Assembly (NCBI RefSeq): GCF_000430705.1
Contig: NZ_AUMN01000008.1
Span: 1 to 64,000 of the forward strand
Length of the DNA stretch: 64,000 nucleotides
Direction: 5' to 3'
Source of the DNA: Arthrobacter castelli DSM 16402
GTDB taxonomy: Bacteria > Actinomycetota > Actinomycetes > Actinomycetales > Micrococcaceae
Of the stretch, positions 27,338-37,786 are shown in pieces. Each line of letters opens with the position of its first letter. Positions within the stretch are counted from its first letter, which is position 1. The position numbers and the translations under genes are program-made. The notes under the pieces were generated by a model, which was given only the letters and a program-made list of their open reading frames with translations, made no database searches and was not told the origin of the DNA.

Positions 27338-28315
27338 TTATGCCGGCTGCTCTGCGCTGTTGGCAGCCGCGCCGCGGAAGGTGCGCCGGTAAGCTGCGGG
27401 GCTGGTGCCCAACGCCCGATTGAAATGGTGGCGCAGCAGCACGGCCTGGCCGAACCCGGCCTCACGGGCGACCTCGTCGATGCTCAGCTGTGTCTCCTCC
27501 AACAGCGTCTGGGCCCGGAGGATGCGCTGGGAGTTAACCCAGGCTGCCGGCGTCGTCCCTGTTTCCGCGCGGAAACGCCTGGCGAACGTGCGGTCGGACA
27601 TGTGCACGCGGGCCGCAAGTTCATTGACCGAAAACTCCTGGTCCAGGTTGACCGCCAGCCAGACCAGCAGGTCTTCCATGGTGTCGCCGGCGCGCGCGGG
27701 GATTGGGCGGTCGATGTATTGGGCCTGCCCGCCGTCCCGATGCGGAGGAACCACCATGCCGCGGGCAATCGCGGTGGCAGCCTTGGCACCGAACTCCCGA
27801 CGGATCAGGTGCAGGCAGGCGTCGATGCCGGCCGCCGAACCTGCGCTGGTGATGATGTTCCCGTCCTCGACGTAGAGCACGTTCTCGTCGACCCGGACCC
27901 CGGGGTAGGTCGCGGCGAACTCGGGCGAGTGCATCCAATGGGTGGTGGCGCAGCGTCCGTCGAGCAGGCCCGCTTCCGCCAGTGAGAACGCCCCGGTGCA
28001 CACCGACACCAACCGGGCGCCGCGTGCTGCCGCGGCCTGCAGCTGGTCAATAACGACGGCGGGCAGCGGGGTGCGGTTATGAGGAGCCATGATGACCAGG
28101 TCGGCATCCGCTGCCGCGGTCATGTCCTGGTCCACCTGGACGGAGAAACCCATCTCTGTGGGCACCGGGCCCGGGGTGGCGGTGCAAATGCGGAAATCGA
28201 ACTCCGGAAGGCCGACGTCGAGCCCGGAACGGTCCCAGCCGAACACCTCGCAGATGATGCCGAACTCGAAGGGGGAGAGACCGGGAAGGGCAACGACGGC
28301 CACGGATTTCAACAT
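27338..28315 (-). CDS. GlxA-family AraC-type transcriptional regulator
   Basis: A 325-residue protein with a DJ-1/PfpI-like amidotransferase domain (residues 1-195; RLVSVCTGAFSLAEAGLLDG around the nucleophile-elbow Cys) and a C-terminal AraC helix-turn-helix pair (LAARVHMSDRTFARRFRAET, then SIDEVAREAGFGQAVLLRHH). Family members regulate amine, arginine or glycine-betaine catabolism; the target here is unknown. A TGGCA...TGCCA inverted pair in the upstream region (about 28325-28360) may be its operator. Confidence 0.9.
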   Translation of the reverse strand: MLKSVAVVALPGLSPFEFGIICEVFGWDRSGLDVGLPEFDFRICTATPGPVPTEMGFSVQVDQDMTAAADADLVIMAPHNRTPLPAVVIDQLQAAAARGARLVSVCTGAFSLAEAGLLDGRCATTHWMHSPEFAATYPGVRVDENVLYVEDGNIITSAGSAAGIDACLHLIRREFGAKAATAIARGMVVPPHRDGGQAQYIDRPIPARAGDTMEDLLVWLAVNLDQEFSVNELAARVHMSDRTFARRFRAETGTTPAAWVNSQRILRAQTLLEETQLSIDEVAREAGFGQAVLLRHHFNRALGTSPAAYRRTFRGAAANSAEQPA

Positions 28316-28476
28316 ACAACCAGTATGGCAGAAAATTAGCGTAGAGGGTCATTTATGCCACTGTTTCTTCGCGGGCGATGGATCGATGATCGATACATGG
28401 AAGCCGCCGGAGCTCATCCGGGCCCGGCCGCTGCCAGGAATCCCGACCCATCGTTTCAACCGTCCAAGGAATTGCC

Positions 28477-28752
28477 ATGTCACTGCTGCTGGTCATCATC
28501 GCGGCTGTCGCCGCACTCATCTACATCGGAAGAATGTTCACCCCTGTCGGGAAACGGAAGCCGATGGTCCGTTCGCCTCGGGAAATTGCCCGCGCCTTCT
28601 GGAAGGGGGTGGGTGTCGTCTTTGCCCCGAGTCCCGTGGATCAGGTGCTCGATTCGTTTGACCGGGACATGGTCTCCCGCCGGCCAGGCGCTGTAGGCGG
28701 GGAGGCGGTCGCGTCCAGCCGGACACTCCAGACCCGCCTGAATAATTTCTAG
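28477..28752 (+). CDS. Small single-pass membrane protein of unknown function
   Basis: A 91-residue protein with AAGGA seven bases before ATG 28477. Residues 1-18 are hydrophobic (SLLLVIIAAVAALIYIG) and form a membrane anchor or uncleaved signal. The rest is basic and soluble, with PREIARAFWKGVGVVFAPS and SFDRDMVSRRPG. I do not recognise a family. Codon use and a good ribosome binding site support it as real. Confidence 0.55.
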   Translation: MSLLLVIIAAVAALIYIGRMFTPVGKRKPMVRSPREIARAFWKGVGVVFAPSPVDQVLDSFDRDMVSRRPGAVGGEAVASSRTLQTRLNNF

Positions 28753-28854
28753 CGTGGCGACGATGCCCCCGCTGGGTGATCGGAACTCGCCGGTCAACTC
28801 GTGAATCGCGCTGGCCAGGGAGAACCGGCGTCGAACTGCGAACGCTCGACCCCA

Positions 28855-28966
28855 TGGACTATGCCGTTCCCTAAGGGTTCGCCGGTTGCTACGGACGATT
28901 CCTTAGGTGAGGCCTGATTCTGGTTAGCGGAGCGGCGAACCCTCAGGGAGCAACCACTTCTGTGCA
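28855..28966 (+). repeat. 112-bp structured direct repeat, copy 1
   Basis: This element and the one at 30145-30256 have the same length and about 88% identity. Inside it, 28866-28884 and 28933-28951 form a 19-bp inverted repeat with two mismatches, and CCTAAGG is paired with CCTTAGG. The right half contains degenerate 20-21-bp subunits built on ATTC...AGGGAG. The two copies flank the nuclease-like gene at 29074-30021. The rest of the 28753-29073 gap shows nothing else clear. Confidence 0.85.
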
Positions 28967-29073
28967 CACGTCGGGGCGCCGTTTCGCCGGGTTCATGTCG
29001 AGGCCGTTGGGGTTATCCACATACAGAGGCGGTCCATTCCAATGACGGCGGGCTGCAGGGCAGACTTGAATGC

Positions 29074-30021
29074 ATGTCGTCACATCAGCAGATCCCCGGC
29101 CGCAACAAGCTGTGGCTCACTTTCGAGCTGAAAGACCGGGGGCTGACCGAACTCCGAATCCGGGAGATGGTTTCATCCAGTCAGCTGATCCGGGTGCGGC
29201 GGGGCTGCTACGCGGATGGCCCATGGTGGAGGGGGCTGGTGGATGACGACGCGCGGGCGGTTCAAATTCTCCATGCACACTTGCGGGCGATGGAAACGGT
29301 CGGGGTATTGGACGGTGCATACAGTCATACATCAGCGGCGCGGGTGCATGGTGTGTATTTGTGGCGGCCGGATCCACTGATCCACATTTCCAGGCCTTCC
29401 TCTGGGTCTCCCACGAGTCATGCCGCGGATGTGCGGAGCTATAAGGCAATGGTCCCGCCGTCTGAGGTGACCTGGAATTCTGGTCTGCCCGTTACCTCCC
29501 TGGAGCGGACTGTCGTGGATTGTTCTCGGATCTTCGCCTATCAATCTGCGCTGATTGCTGCAGAGAGCTCGTTCTGGATGGGGGCAGATCGCGAACTCGT
29601 TGACTCCGTGCTCAGTAGGATGCGTGGATTCAAGGGAATCGCCAGGGCCCGGCAGGTGATGGCGAACGCCAGTTCGTTATCCGAATCGCCCGGTGAGACT
29701 CTGGCCCTTGATTCGATTCGCGCAATGCGGATTCCTGTTCCAGAGCAGCAGCTGCGGGTTGAAACCAGGAACGGACCGCACCGCCTGGACTTCGCATGGC
29801 GCGAGCACAAGGTGGCTCTGGAATTCGACGGCAGGAGCAAGTACTTCGATTACGCCCCCACCAATGAAGTGCTGTTCCAAGAGCGGCGTCGTGAGAAGGC
29901 TTTGATCGAGGAAGGGTGGACCATTATCCGAATCGAATGGGCCGACCTGTTCCGTGAGGTTGAACTGAGGGAGCGGATCATGAGGGCGCTGCTGAAGAAT
30001 CGCATGGGTATGAGCGCCTGA
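29074..30021 (+). CDS. AbiEi-like N-terminus with DUF559/Vsr-like nuclease domain
   Basis: A 315-residue protein. The N-terminal 60 residues form a winged-helix of the AbiEi antitoxin type (LRIREMVSSSQLIRVRRGCY). The middle resembles the AbiEi C-terminal region (VLDGAYSHTSAARVHGVYLW and SLERTVVDCSR). The C-terminal 90 residues are a PD-(D/E)XK-like domain related to DUF559 and very-short-patch repair nucleases: HRLDFAWREHKVALEFDGR gives the D...E-F-D-G motif, followed by RREKALIEEGWTIIRIEW. The AbiEii toxin gene is absent. Function is not established; a DNA-cutting or defence-related role is inferred. The gene is enclosed by 112-bp direct repeats. Confidence 0.75.
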   Translation: MSSHQQIPGRNKLWLTFELKDRGLTELRIREMVSSSQLIRVRRGCYADGPWWRGLVDDDARAVQILHAHLRAMETVGVLDGAYSHTSAARVHGVYLWRPDPLIHISRPSSGSPTSHAADVRSYKAMVPPSEVTWNSGLPVTSLERTVVDCSRIFAYQSALIAAESSFWMGADRELVDSVLSRMRGFKGIARARQVMANASSLSESPGETLALDSIRAMRIPVPEQQLRVETRNGPHRLDFAWREHKVALEFDGRSKYFDYAPTNEVLFQERRREKALIEEGWTIIRIEWADLFREVELRERIMRALLKNRMGMSA

Positions 30022-30144
30022 GTATTTTGCTGCGGGGGACCTTCGGGGGCCTTCGGGAACGTCGGCGCGCTGCAGGGCACCAAAAGCCGCTCAAAAATCG
30101 TGGGATTGGTGCCCGCTGAATCGGGGTGGTTGGCGCTTCCACTG

Positions 30145-30256
30145 TGGACTATGCCGTTCCCTAAGGGTTCGCCGGTTGCTAGGGACGATTCCTTAGGGGA
30201 GGCCAAATTCTGGTCAGGGGAGCGGCGATTCTTTAGGGAGCAGCCAATTCTGTGCT
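30145..30256 (+). repeat. 112-bp structured direct repeat, copy 2
   Basis: Same orientation and length as 28855-28966, with about 13 differences. Its right half shows the degenerate subunits best (ATTCCTTAGGGGAG, ATTCTGGTCAGGGGAG and ATTCTTTAGGGAG). It begins 124 bases after the nuclease-like gene. No transposase or ORF lies inside it. Confidence 0.85.
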
Positions 30257-30277
30257 CATGGCGGGCCGATCACGCCG

Positions 30278-30361
30278 GGTGCCGTGCGTGGACCGATGCT
30301 GGGCGGGTGCCGTGCGTGGACCGGTGCTGGGCGGGTGCCGTGCGTGGATCGATGCTGGGCG
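30278..30361 (+). repeat. Three tandem 28-bp repeats
   Basis: Units start at 30278, 30306 and 30334 and read GGTGCCGTGCGTGGAYCG followed by RTGCTGGGCG. Only single-base changes separate the units, and a degenerate fourth follows. The array sits between the 112-bp repeat and the hyi promoter and is non-coding. Confidence 0.85.
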
Positions 30362-30413
30362 GGCGTCGTGCCTTGGTGAGGGTCAGGTGGCGAACAGGTC
30401 GCCCCGCGAGGGG

Positions 30414-30479
30414 TTGACGCATCCCGCCACTCGTCCTAGTATTTTCATAAAGCAAAAGACAAACTCCACAATATGGAAC
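30414..30479 (+). promoter_or_regulatory. hyi promoter with IclR-type operator
   Basis: TTGACG (30414-30419) and TAGTAT (30437-30442) are 17 bp apart, close to the sigma-70 consensus. CTCCACAATATGGAAC at 30464-30479 is a near-palindrome matching the motif before uraD, malic enzyme and iclR. It lies about 15-30 bases after the expected start site, a repressor-like position. Confidence 0.65.
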
Positions 30480-30510
30480 TAAACGCGAAGTCGAACAAGG
30501 AAGAGATCTC

Positions 30511-31308
30511 ATGTCCTACACCGTGAATTGCTCCATCCTCCTCACCGAGCTGCCGTTGCTGGAGCGCCCGGCGGCCGCGAAGGCCGCCGGTTTTGACGCC
30601 GTCGAGTTCTGGTGGCCATTCCCCACTTCAACGCCCAGTGCGGAAGAGATCGCCGAATTCGAGAAGGCGATTACCGACGCCGGTGTGCAGCTGACGGGGT
30701 TGAACTTCAATGCCGGAGATATGCCCGGTGGCGAACGCGGCCTTGTCTCCTGGCCCGCCCGCAGCCAGGAATTCCGCGACAATCTCGAGGTCGTCGCAGG
30801 AATCGGCGAACGGCTCGGTTGCAAGGGGTTCAATGCGCTGTACGGGAACCGGGTCGAGGGATCCAGCCCAGAGGAACAGGACGCGCTCGCCGTCGACAAC
30901 CTGGTGCTCGCCGCAGAGGCTGTCGCCCCTATCGGCGGCACCGTGCTGGTGGAACCGGTCAGCGGCGCCGACGCCTACCCGCTGAAGACGGCCGCCGAAG
31001 CCGTCGCCGTGATCGAGAAGGTCAAGGCCCGCGGAATCACCAACATCGCCCTGCTGGCAGACTTCTTCCATCTGGCGGTCAACGGCGACGACGTCGCAAC
31101 GGTGATTCAGAACCACGCCGCCGAATTCGGCCACGTCCAGATCGCAGACTCTCCCGGACGCGGCGCTCCCGGCAGCGGTGACCTGCCGATCCACGAATGG
31201 ATCGAAACCAGTCGCAGCCTCGGCTACACCGGACCGGTCGGCCTCGAGTATAAGGCTCCGCAGGAATCCGCATTCGATTGGGCCGCAACCGGAGCAGCCG
31301 CCAAATAG
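30511..31308 (+). CDS. hyi: Hydroxypyruvate isomerase
   Basis: A 265-residue TIM-barrel protein of the AP-endonuclease-2/xylose-isomerase-like fold that interconverts hydroxypyruvate and tartronate semialdehyde. Typical parts are AAGFDAVEFWWPFPT, GLNFNAGDMPGGERGLVSWP, VLVEPVSGADAYPLKT and GHVQIADSPGRGAPGSGDLP, with the metal ligands Glu, Asp, His and Glu. It is the first gene of the hyi-glxR-gcl-glycerate kinase-allB operon. AAGGAAGAG precedes the ATG. Confidence 0.95.
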   Translation: MSYTVNCSILLTELPLLERPAAAKAAGFDAVEFWWPFPTSTPSAEEIAEFEKAITDAGVQLTGLNFNAGDMPGGERGLVSWPARSQEFRDNLEVVAGIGERLGCKGFNALYGNRVEGSSPEEQDALAVDNLVLAAEAVAPIGGTVLVEPVSGADAYPLKTAAEAVAVIEKVKARGITNIALLADFFHLAVNGDDVATVIQNHAAEFGHVQIADSPGRGAPGSGDLPIHEWIETSRSLGYTGPVGLEYKAPQESAFDWAATGAAAK

Positions 31309-31417
31309 GGCGGGACGCTCCCGGCGACCACCGCGCAGCTACACCCCAGATCACCGCGCAACCCCGCAAACACAGCGCAGCCTCAGGCAGCCACCCACAC
31401 TTCGAAAAGGACACATC

Positions 31418-32317
31418 ATGGCAAACGTTGCATTTATTGGACTCGGCATCATGGGACTGCCAATGGCGGTCAACCTCGTCAAGGCAGGCCACCAGGTCAC
31501 CGGCTACAACCGCAGCCCGGCGAAGGTGGACAAGTTCGTCGCCGACGGCGGCAAGGGGGCCAGCACCGTGGCAGAGGCAGTGAAGGAGGCCGACGTCGTC
31601 ATCACCATGGTTCCTGACAGCCCGGATGTCGAGGCGGTAGTCACCGGCGACGACGGCATCTTCGCCAACGCGAAGCAGGGCGCGCAGTGGATCGACTTTT
31701 CCACCATCCGCCCCGACGTCGCCGGCCAGCTGGCCAAGGACGCGGCGCAGGCAGGGCTCAAGCCCCTTGACGCCCCGGTCTCCGGCGGCGAAGCAGGCGC
31801 CATCGACGGTGCGCTGTCCATTATGGTCGGCGGCGAGACGGCCGACTTCGAGGCCGCATCGGACGTGTTCGACGCCGTCGGCAAGACCGTCGTGCACGTC
31901 GGCCCGTCCGGCTCCGGCCAGACCGTCAAGGCCGCCAACCAGCTGATCGTCGCCGCCAACATCGAGGCTCTCAGCGAAGCTGTCGTCTTCCTTGAGGCCT
32001 ACGGCGTCGACACCGAAGCGGCATTGAAGGTGCTCGGCGGAGGGCTTGCAGGCTCCAAGGTGCTGGACCAGAAGGGCCAGAAGATGCTGGACCGCTCGTT
32101 CGATCCCGGATTCCGCCTGCAGCTGCACCACAAGGACCTGAACATCGTCACCTCCGCCGCCCGCGAAGCCGGAGTGACCATCCCGCTGGGCGCCGTCGTC
32201 GCGCAGCTGGTCGGTTCCATGGTCAACCAGGGCGAGGGCAGCCTCGACCACTCCGGACTGTTCAAGCTGGTCGAACAGCTGTCCGGACGCGACGAGAACA
32301 GCCCCGACAAAGACTAA
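31418..32317 (+). CDS. glxR: 2-hydroxy-3-oxopropionate (tartronate semialdehyde) reductase
   Basis: A 299-residue beta-hydroxyacid dehydrogenase that reduces tartronate semialdehyde to D-glycerate. ATG 31418 has AAAGGA upstream; the frame is open back to 31178 inside hyi but only by chance. The N-terminal Rossmann motif is VAFIGLGIMGLPMAVNLVKA. PVSGGEAGAIDG is the substrate loop, and the catalytic Lys is in GSGQTVKAANQLIVAAN. It follows hyi by 109 bases. Confidence 0.95.
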   Translation: MANVAFIGLGIMGLPMAVNLVKAGHQVTGYNRSPAKVDKFVADGGKGASTVAEAVKEADVVITMVPDSPDVEAVVTGDDGIFANAKQGAQWIDFSTIRPDVAGQLAKDAAQAGLKPLDAPVSGGEAGAIDGALSIMVGGETADFEAASDVFDAVGKTVVHVGPSGSGQTVKAANQLIVAANIEALSEAVVFLEAYGVDTEAALKVLGGGLAGSKVLDQKGQKMLDRSFDPGFRLQLHHKDLNIVTSAAREAGVTIPLGAVVAQLVGSMVNQGEGSLDHSGLFKLVEQLSGRDENSPDKD

Positions 32318-32357
32318 TCCGGCGCCGTGCCGGCCACCACTTTCATAGGAGATTCCC

Positions 32358-34136
<1,779 letters not shown>

Positions 34137-34143
34137 GAATCCT

Positions 34144-35388
34144 ATGCGGGTTGTCATTGCACCGGACAAGTTCAAGGGATCGCTGACCGCACCGGACGTG
34201 GCAGACCACCTGGAGGCGGGTCTGCTCACGGCGCTGCCGGAGCTGGACGTGGTGAAGGCACCAATGGCCGACGGCGGCGAGGGAACCTTGGACGCTGCCG
34301 TCGGCGCCGGTTTCACCCTCCACTACACGGAGGTGGCCGGTCCGACAGGGGAGCCGATCCAGGCCGCGGTTGCGATCCGCGGCACCGAGGCCGTCGTCGA
34401 AATGGCAGCTGCCTCCGGGCTCGCTGTACTGCCCGGTGGGGCGCCGGCGCCGCTCGAAGCGACCAGTCTGGGCGCCGGCCAGCTGATCCGTTTCTGCCTC
34501 GACGCGGGATGCCGCCGGATCATCCTCGGCGTCGGCGGCAGCGCCGGAACCGACGGCGGCGCAGGACTGCTGACAGGCCTGGGCGCCCGGATGCTCGACG
34601 CCGACGGCGGTGAACTGCCCGGCGGGGGAGCCGCCCTGGCGGGACTGCACCGGATCGACCTGGCCGGCCTGAATCCCAGGATTGCCGAGGTGGAAATCAT
34701 CCTGGCCTCCGACGTCGACATCCCGCTGCTTGGCGCAGCGGGCGCGGCGGCGGTCTTCGGCCCGCAAAAGGGGGCCACCGACGACGACGTTGCCGAACTG
34801 GACGCTGCGCTGGCCCGTTTCGCTCTGGTGCTGGCCCGGAACGCCGGCCCCGCCGCCGTCGGACACCTCAATGCTCCGGGTGCCGGGGCTGCCGGAGGAG
34901 TGGGCTACGCGGCCATGGCAGTGCTGGGTGCCGAGCGCCGGGCCGGGATCGACGTTGTGTTCGAGCTGGCCGGACTCGGTTCTCTTCTGGCGGATGCCAC
35001 CTTGGCGATCACCGGTGAAGGCAGTCTTGATGAGCAGTCGCTGATGGGGAAGACGCCGCTGGGCGTGGCACAGGCCTCGGCCGCCGCGCAGGTACCGGTC
35101 GTCGCAGTGTGTGGCCGGAGTGGTTTGGAGAGCGACCAACTTGAGGCCGCCGGCTTTCGCCGCACCTACGCCTTGACCGAATTTGAACCGGATATCGAGC
35201 GGTGCAGCTCTGAGGCGGGTCCGTTGCTGGAGTGGGTGGGCAGGACCGTAGGCACAGCCCTGGCCGCCGGGCAACTGGCGCCGTTGTATCCTGACCGGCA
35301 ACTGTCGTCGGCGGTCTCATCCGCACAGTCACACCCGGCCTCCTCCGATGGCAGACTTATAGTAAACACAGAAGGGCAGAGCGCATGA
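34144..35388 (+). CDS. Glycerate kinase, GarK/GlxK family
   Basis: A 414-residue kinase that phosphorylates D-glycerate and so delivers glyoxylate carbon to glycolysis. Family blocks are MRVVIAPDKFKGSLTAPDVA, KAPMADGGEGTLDA, ILGVGGSAGTDGGAGLL, LASDVDIPLLGAAGAAAVFG and LAITGEGSLDEQSLMGKTPL. It is about 30 residues longer than usual because of a C-terminal tail (SSAVSSAQSHPASSDGRLIV). The stop overlaps the allB start (ATGA). Confidence 0.95.
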   Translation: MRVVIAPDKFKGSLTAPDVADHLEAGLLTALPELDVVKAPMADGGEGTLDAAVGAGFTLHYTEVAGPTGEPIQAAVAIRGTEAVVEMAAASGLAVLPGGAPAPLEATSLGAGQLIRFCLDAGCRRIILGVGGSAGTDGGAGLLTGLGARMLDADGGELPGGGAALAGLHRIDLAGLNPRIAEVEIILASDVDIPLLGAAGAAAVFGPQKGATDDDVAELDAALARFALVLARNAGPAAVGHLNAPGAGAAGGVGYAAMAVLGAERRAGIDVVFELAGLGSLLADATLAITGEGSLDEQSLMGKTPLGVAQASAAAQVPVVAVCGRSGLESDQLEAAGFRRTYALTEFEPDIERCSSEAGPLLEWVGRTVGTALAAGQLAPLYPDRQLSSAVSSAQSHPASSDGRLIVNTEGQSA

Positions 35389-36770
35389 GTACCACCAATA
35401 CAACAGCCTCCGGCGCGCCGGACGCGCCCGGAACTGCACAGGATTTCGACTTGGTGATCCGTGGCTCGAAGGTCATGATCGCCGAGGGGACGGGCCCCCT
35501 TGAAGTGGGAATTCGCGACGGGGTCATCACGTCTGTGGAACCCCTTGGCGCGGATTTACAGGGCGGCGAAGTGATTGAGCTCGCTCCCGACGAAACGCTG
35601 ATCCCCGGACTGGTCGACTCCCACGTCCACGTGAATGAACCCGGCCGGACCGAGTGGGAGGGCTTCGCCTCCGCAACCCGTGCGGCCGCTGCAGGTGGCG
35701 TGACCACCATCATCGACATGCCGTTGAACAGCATCCCCCCGACAGTGAACACCGAAGCGCTCGCGGTGAAGCGTGACGCCGCGCGGGACCAGGCCTTCGT
35801 CGATATCGGATTCTGGGGCGGGGCTGTGCCCGGCAACACTGCGGACCTGCGCGAGCTGCACGACGACGGGGTTTTCGGCTTCAAGTGTTTCCTGCTGCAC
35901 TCCGGCGTGGACGAGTTCCCGGCGCTGGAGGTGGACGAGATGGAAACGGACATGGCCGAACTGGCTCGCCTCGATTCGCTGATGATCGTGCACGCCGAGG
36001 ATGCGCACACCGTCGAAACCGCGCCGCAGGATTTCAGTAACGAATACGCCTCGTTCCTGGCCTCCCGACCGCGGGATGCCGAAAACCTGGCGATCGCCGC
36101 AGTGATTGAGCGCGCCCGCCGCACAGGTGTCCGCGCGCACATCCTCCATTTGTCGTCGTCGGACGCGTTGCCCCTTATCGCCGAGGCCAAGCGCGACGGC
36201 GTCAAAATCACCGTGGAAACCTGCCCGCATTACCTGACGCTGACCGCCGAAGAGGTGCCGGTCGGTTCCACTGCGCACAAGTGCTGCCCGCCGATCCGAG
36301 AAGGCGACAACCGGGAACAACTGTGGCAGGGGCTGCAGGACGGAACCATCGACTGCATCGTCTCGGACCATTCGCCCTGCACCGTGGAGTTGAAGGATCT
36401 GGACACCGGCGACTTCGGAACTGCCTGGGGCGGGGTTTCCTCGTTGCAGCTGGGGTTGTCGCTGATCTGGTCCGGCGCCCGCGAACGGGGCATTCCGCTG
36501 GAGCAGGTGGTGGAGTGGATGTCGGCGCGGCCGGCCGCGCTGGCCCGGCTGTCCCGCAAGGGCGGCCTGGCGGTGGGCAAGGACGCGGACCTCGCGGTGG
36601 TGGCTGCGGACGACTCGTTCGTCGTCGATGTGAACAAGCTGCACCACAAGAACGCGATCAGCCCGTACGAGGGACGGTCGCTCAATGGCCTGGTGCGGCG
36701 CACATACCTGCGGGGGCAGGCGGTTGATGGCGCGGCGCCGACGGGAGAACTGATCCGCCGGGAATCGTAG
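35385..36770 (+). CDS. allB: Allantoinase
   Basis: A 461-residue cyclic amidohydrolase that opens allantoin to allantoate. The metal centre is visible: DSHVHVNEPGRTEWEGF, the carboxylated Lys in DGVFGFKCFLL, HAEDAHTV, HILHLSSSDALPLI, TVETCPHYLTLTAEEVPVG and CIVSDHSPC. GVTTIIDMPLNSIPPTVN separates allantoinases from dihydropyrimidinases. It is the last gene of the operon and overlaps the glycerate kinase stop. A composite repeat lies 113 bases downstream. Confidence 0.97.
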   Translation: MSTTNTTASGAPDAPGTAQDFDLVIRGSKVMIAEGTGPLEVGIRDGVITSVEPLGADLQGGEVIELAPDETLIPGLVDSHVHVNEPGRTEWEGFASATRAAAAGGVTTIIDMPLNSIPPTVNTEALAVKRDAARDQAFVDIGFWGGAVPGNTADLRELHDDGVFGFKCFLLHSGVDEFPALEVDEMETDMAELARLDSLMIVHAEDAHTVETAPQDFSNEYASFLASRPRDAENLAIAAVIERARRTGVRAHILHLSSSDALPLIAEAKRDGVKITVETCPHYLTLTAEEVPVGSTAHKCCPPIREGDNREQLWQGLQDGTIDCIVSDHSPCTVELKDLDTGDFGTAWGGVSSLQLGLSLIWSGARERGIPLEQVVEWMSARPAALARLSRKGGLAVGKDADLAVVAADDSFVVDVNKLHHKNAISPYEGRSLNGLVRRTYLRGQAVDGAAPTGELIRRES

Positions 36771-36882
36771 GAGCCGGGCCCTGCCTTTGGGGATCCGCTA
36801 TGGGGGCCACCGGGGGCCTTCCGGAACTTGCGAGCCCCGGGAACCTTCCGAACCGCGCTGAATCCGCGCGAACGGGCATTGT

Positions 36883-37036
36883 GCTTCCATCGAGGACTTC
36901 ACATCCAGGGCGCGCTGGAAGCAGAATCCCGAAACGCAGCTAAATGAGTTCGGGCCCCTGGGGAACTGAAGAATGCTCCGCCTTGGGACTTAAGGCCACC
37001 GGCGCCGGTGGCAATTTGTCCCAAGGCGGAGCATTT
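36883..37036 (-). repeat. Composite palindromic intergenic repeat, copy 2
   Basis: This is the reverse-oriented partner of 10136-10292. Module 1 has an 18-bp perfect inverted repeat (36972-36989 and 37018-37035) around a perfect 18-bp inner palindrome (36995-37012). Module 2 is 36883-36940, 58 bp as in copy 1. The arms of the two copies differ at a paired position (CTTTGG/CCAAAG against CCTTGG/CCAAGG), so pairing is kept. Again it lies between convergent genes, allB and bcp. Confidence 0.85.
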
Positions 37037-37040
37037 TGTC

Positions 37041-37128
37041 GAGGTGGGTCCGCCTGTTTCGGGAGGTGGGTCCGCCTGTTTCGGGAGGTGGGTCCGCCTG
37101 TTCCGGGAGGGGGGTCCGCCCGTTCCGG
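37041..37128 (+). repeat. Four tandem 22-bp repeats
   Basis: Units begin at 37041, 37063, 37085 and 37107. The first two are identical (GAGGTGGGTCCGCCTGTTTC then GG), and the third and fourth carry one to three changes. The array begins five bases after the palindromic repeat and ends 42 bases before the bcp stop codon. It is non-coding. Confidence 0.9.
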
Positions 37129-37169
37129 CGGCGGATCCTGGATGTCCGGGGCCGGCGCCCCGGCCGGGC

Positions 37170-37640
37170 CTACTTCACGCCGAGGGCGGACTTAAGTTCC
37201 GCGACGTGGCCTTCGGCATTGACGTTGTACTGGGCGAACTCAACCTTGCCGTCTGAATTCAGCACCACCGTGGACCTGATGGTTCCGGTGAACGTTTGGC
37301 CGTTGAATTCCTTATCGCCGTAGGCGCCCCACGCCTTGGAGACGGCAAAATCCTCATCCGAGAGCAGGGGGAATGCCAGTCCATGGTTGCTGCTGAAGGA
37401 TTCGAGTGAATCCGGGTCGTCGGGGGAGATGCCCAAAACGCTGTACCCGGCGCCCTGCAGCGAAGCGAGATTGTCGCGGAAGTCGCAGGCCTCGGTGGTG
37501 CATCCCGGTGTCTCGGCCTTGGGGTAGAAATAGACGACGACGCTGCGGCCACGGTATTCGTCCAGGTCCACCGGCACGCCGTGGGCATCCGGCAGGCTGA
37601 AGGATTCAGGGACGTCGCCCGGGGACAATTGCGTGCTCAT
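37170..37640 (-). CDS. bcp: Thioredoxin-dependent peroxiredoxin, BCP/PrxQ type
   Basis: A 156-residue peroxiredoxin that reduces hydrogen peroxide and organic peroxides in the cytoplasm. The active site reads VVYFYPKAETPGCTTEACDF: the peroxidatic Cys follows TPG and the resolving Cys is five residues later, the PrxQ arrangement. STVVLNSDGKVEFAQYNV is the C-terminal family block. An AT-rich stretch (37660-37710) upstream probably holds its promoter. Confidence 0.96.
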   Translation of the reverse strand: MSTQLSPGDVPESFSLPDAHGVPVDLDEYRGRSVVVYFYPKAETPGCTTEACDFRDNLASLQGAGYSVLGISPDDPDSLESFSSNHGLAFPLLSDEDFAVSKAWGAYGDKEFNGQTFTGTIRSTVVLNSDGKVEFAQYNVNAEGHVAELKSALGVK

Positions 37641-37786
37641 AGTCAGCCTCTTTCCTTTGACATTTTCGTAGCTTGAAAAGTGAGTATTGCGTTATGGAAA
37701 TTTTACGTGGTGATGACGGGCTCCTCAACCGACATTACAAGGCGCAGCGCCACCGGGCAGCATCATCCACGGCATACCCAGCGAAA

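Noticed and set aside
28855-30256. The 112-bp repeats as ends of an insertion sequence
   Set aside because: They are direct repeats around a nuclease-like gene with no DDE, HUH or serine/tyrosine recombinase motifs, and no target-site duplication was found outside them. An IS call is not supported.
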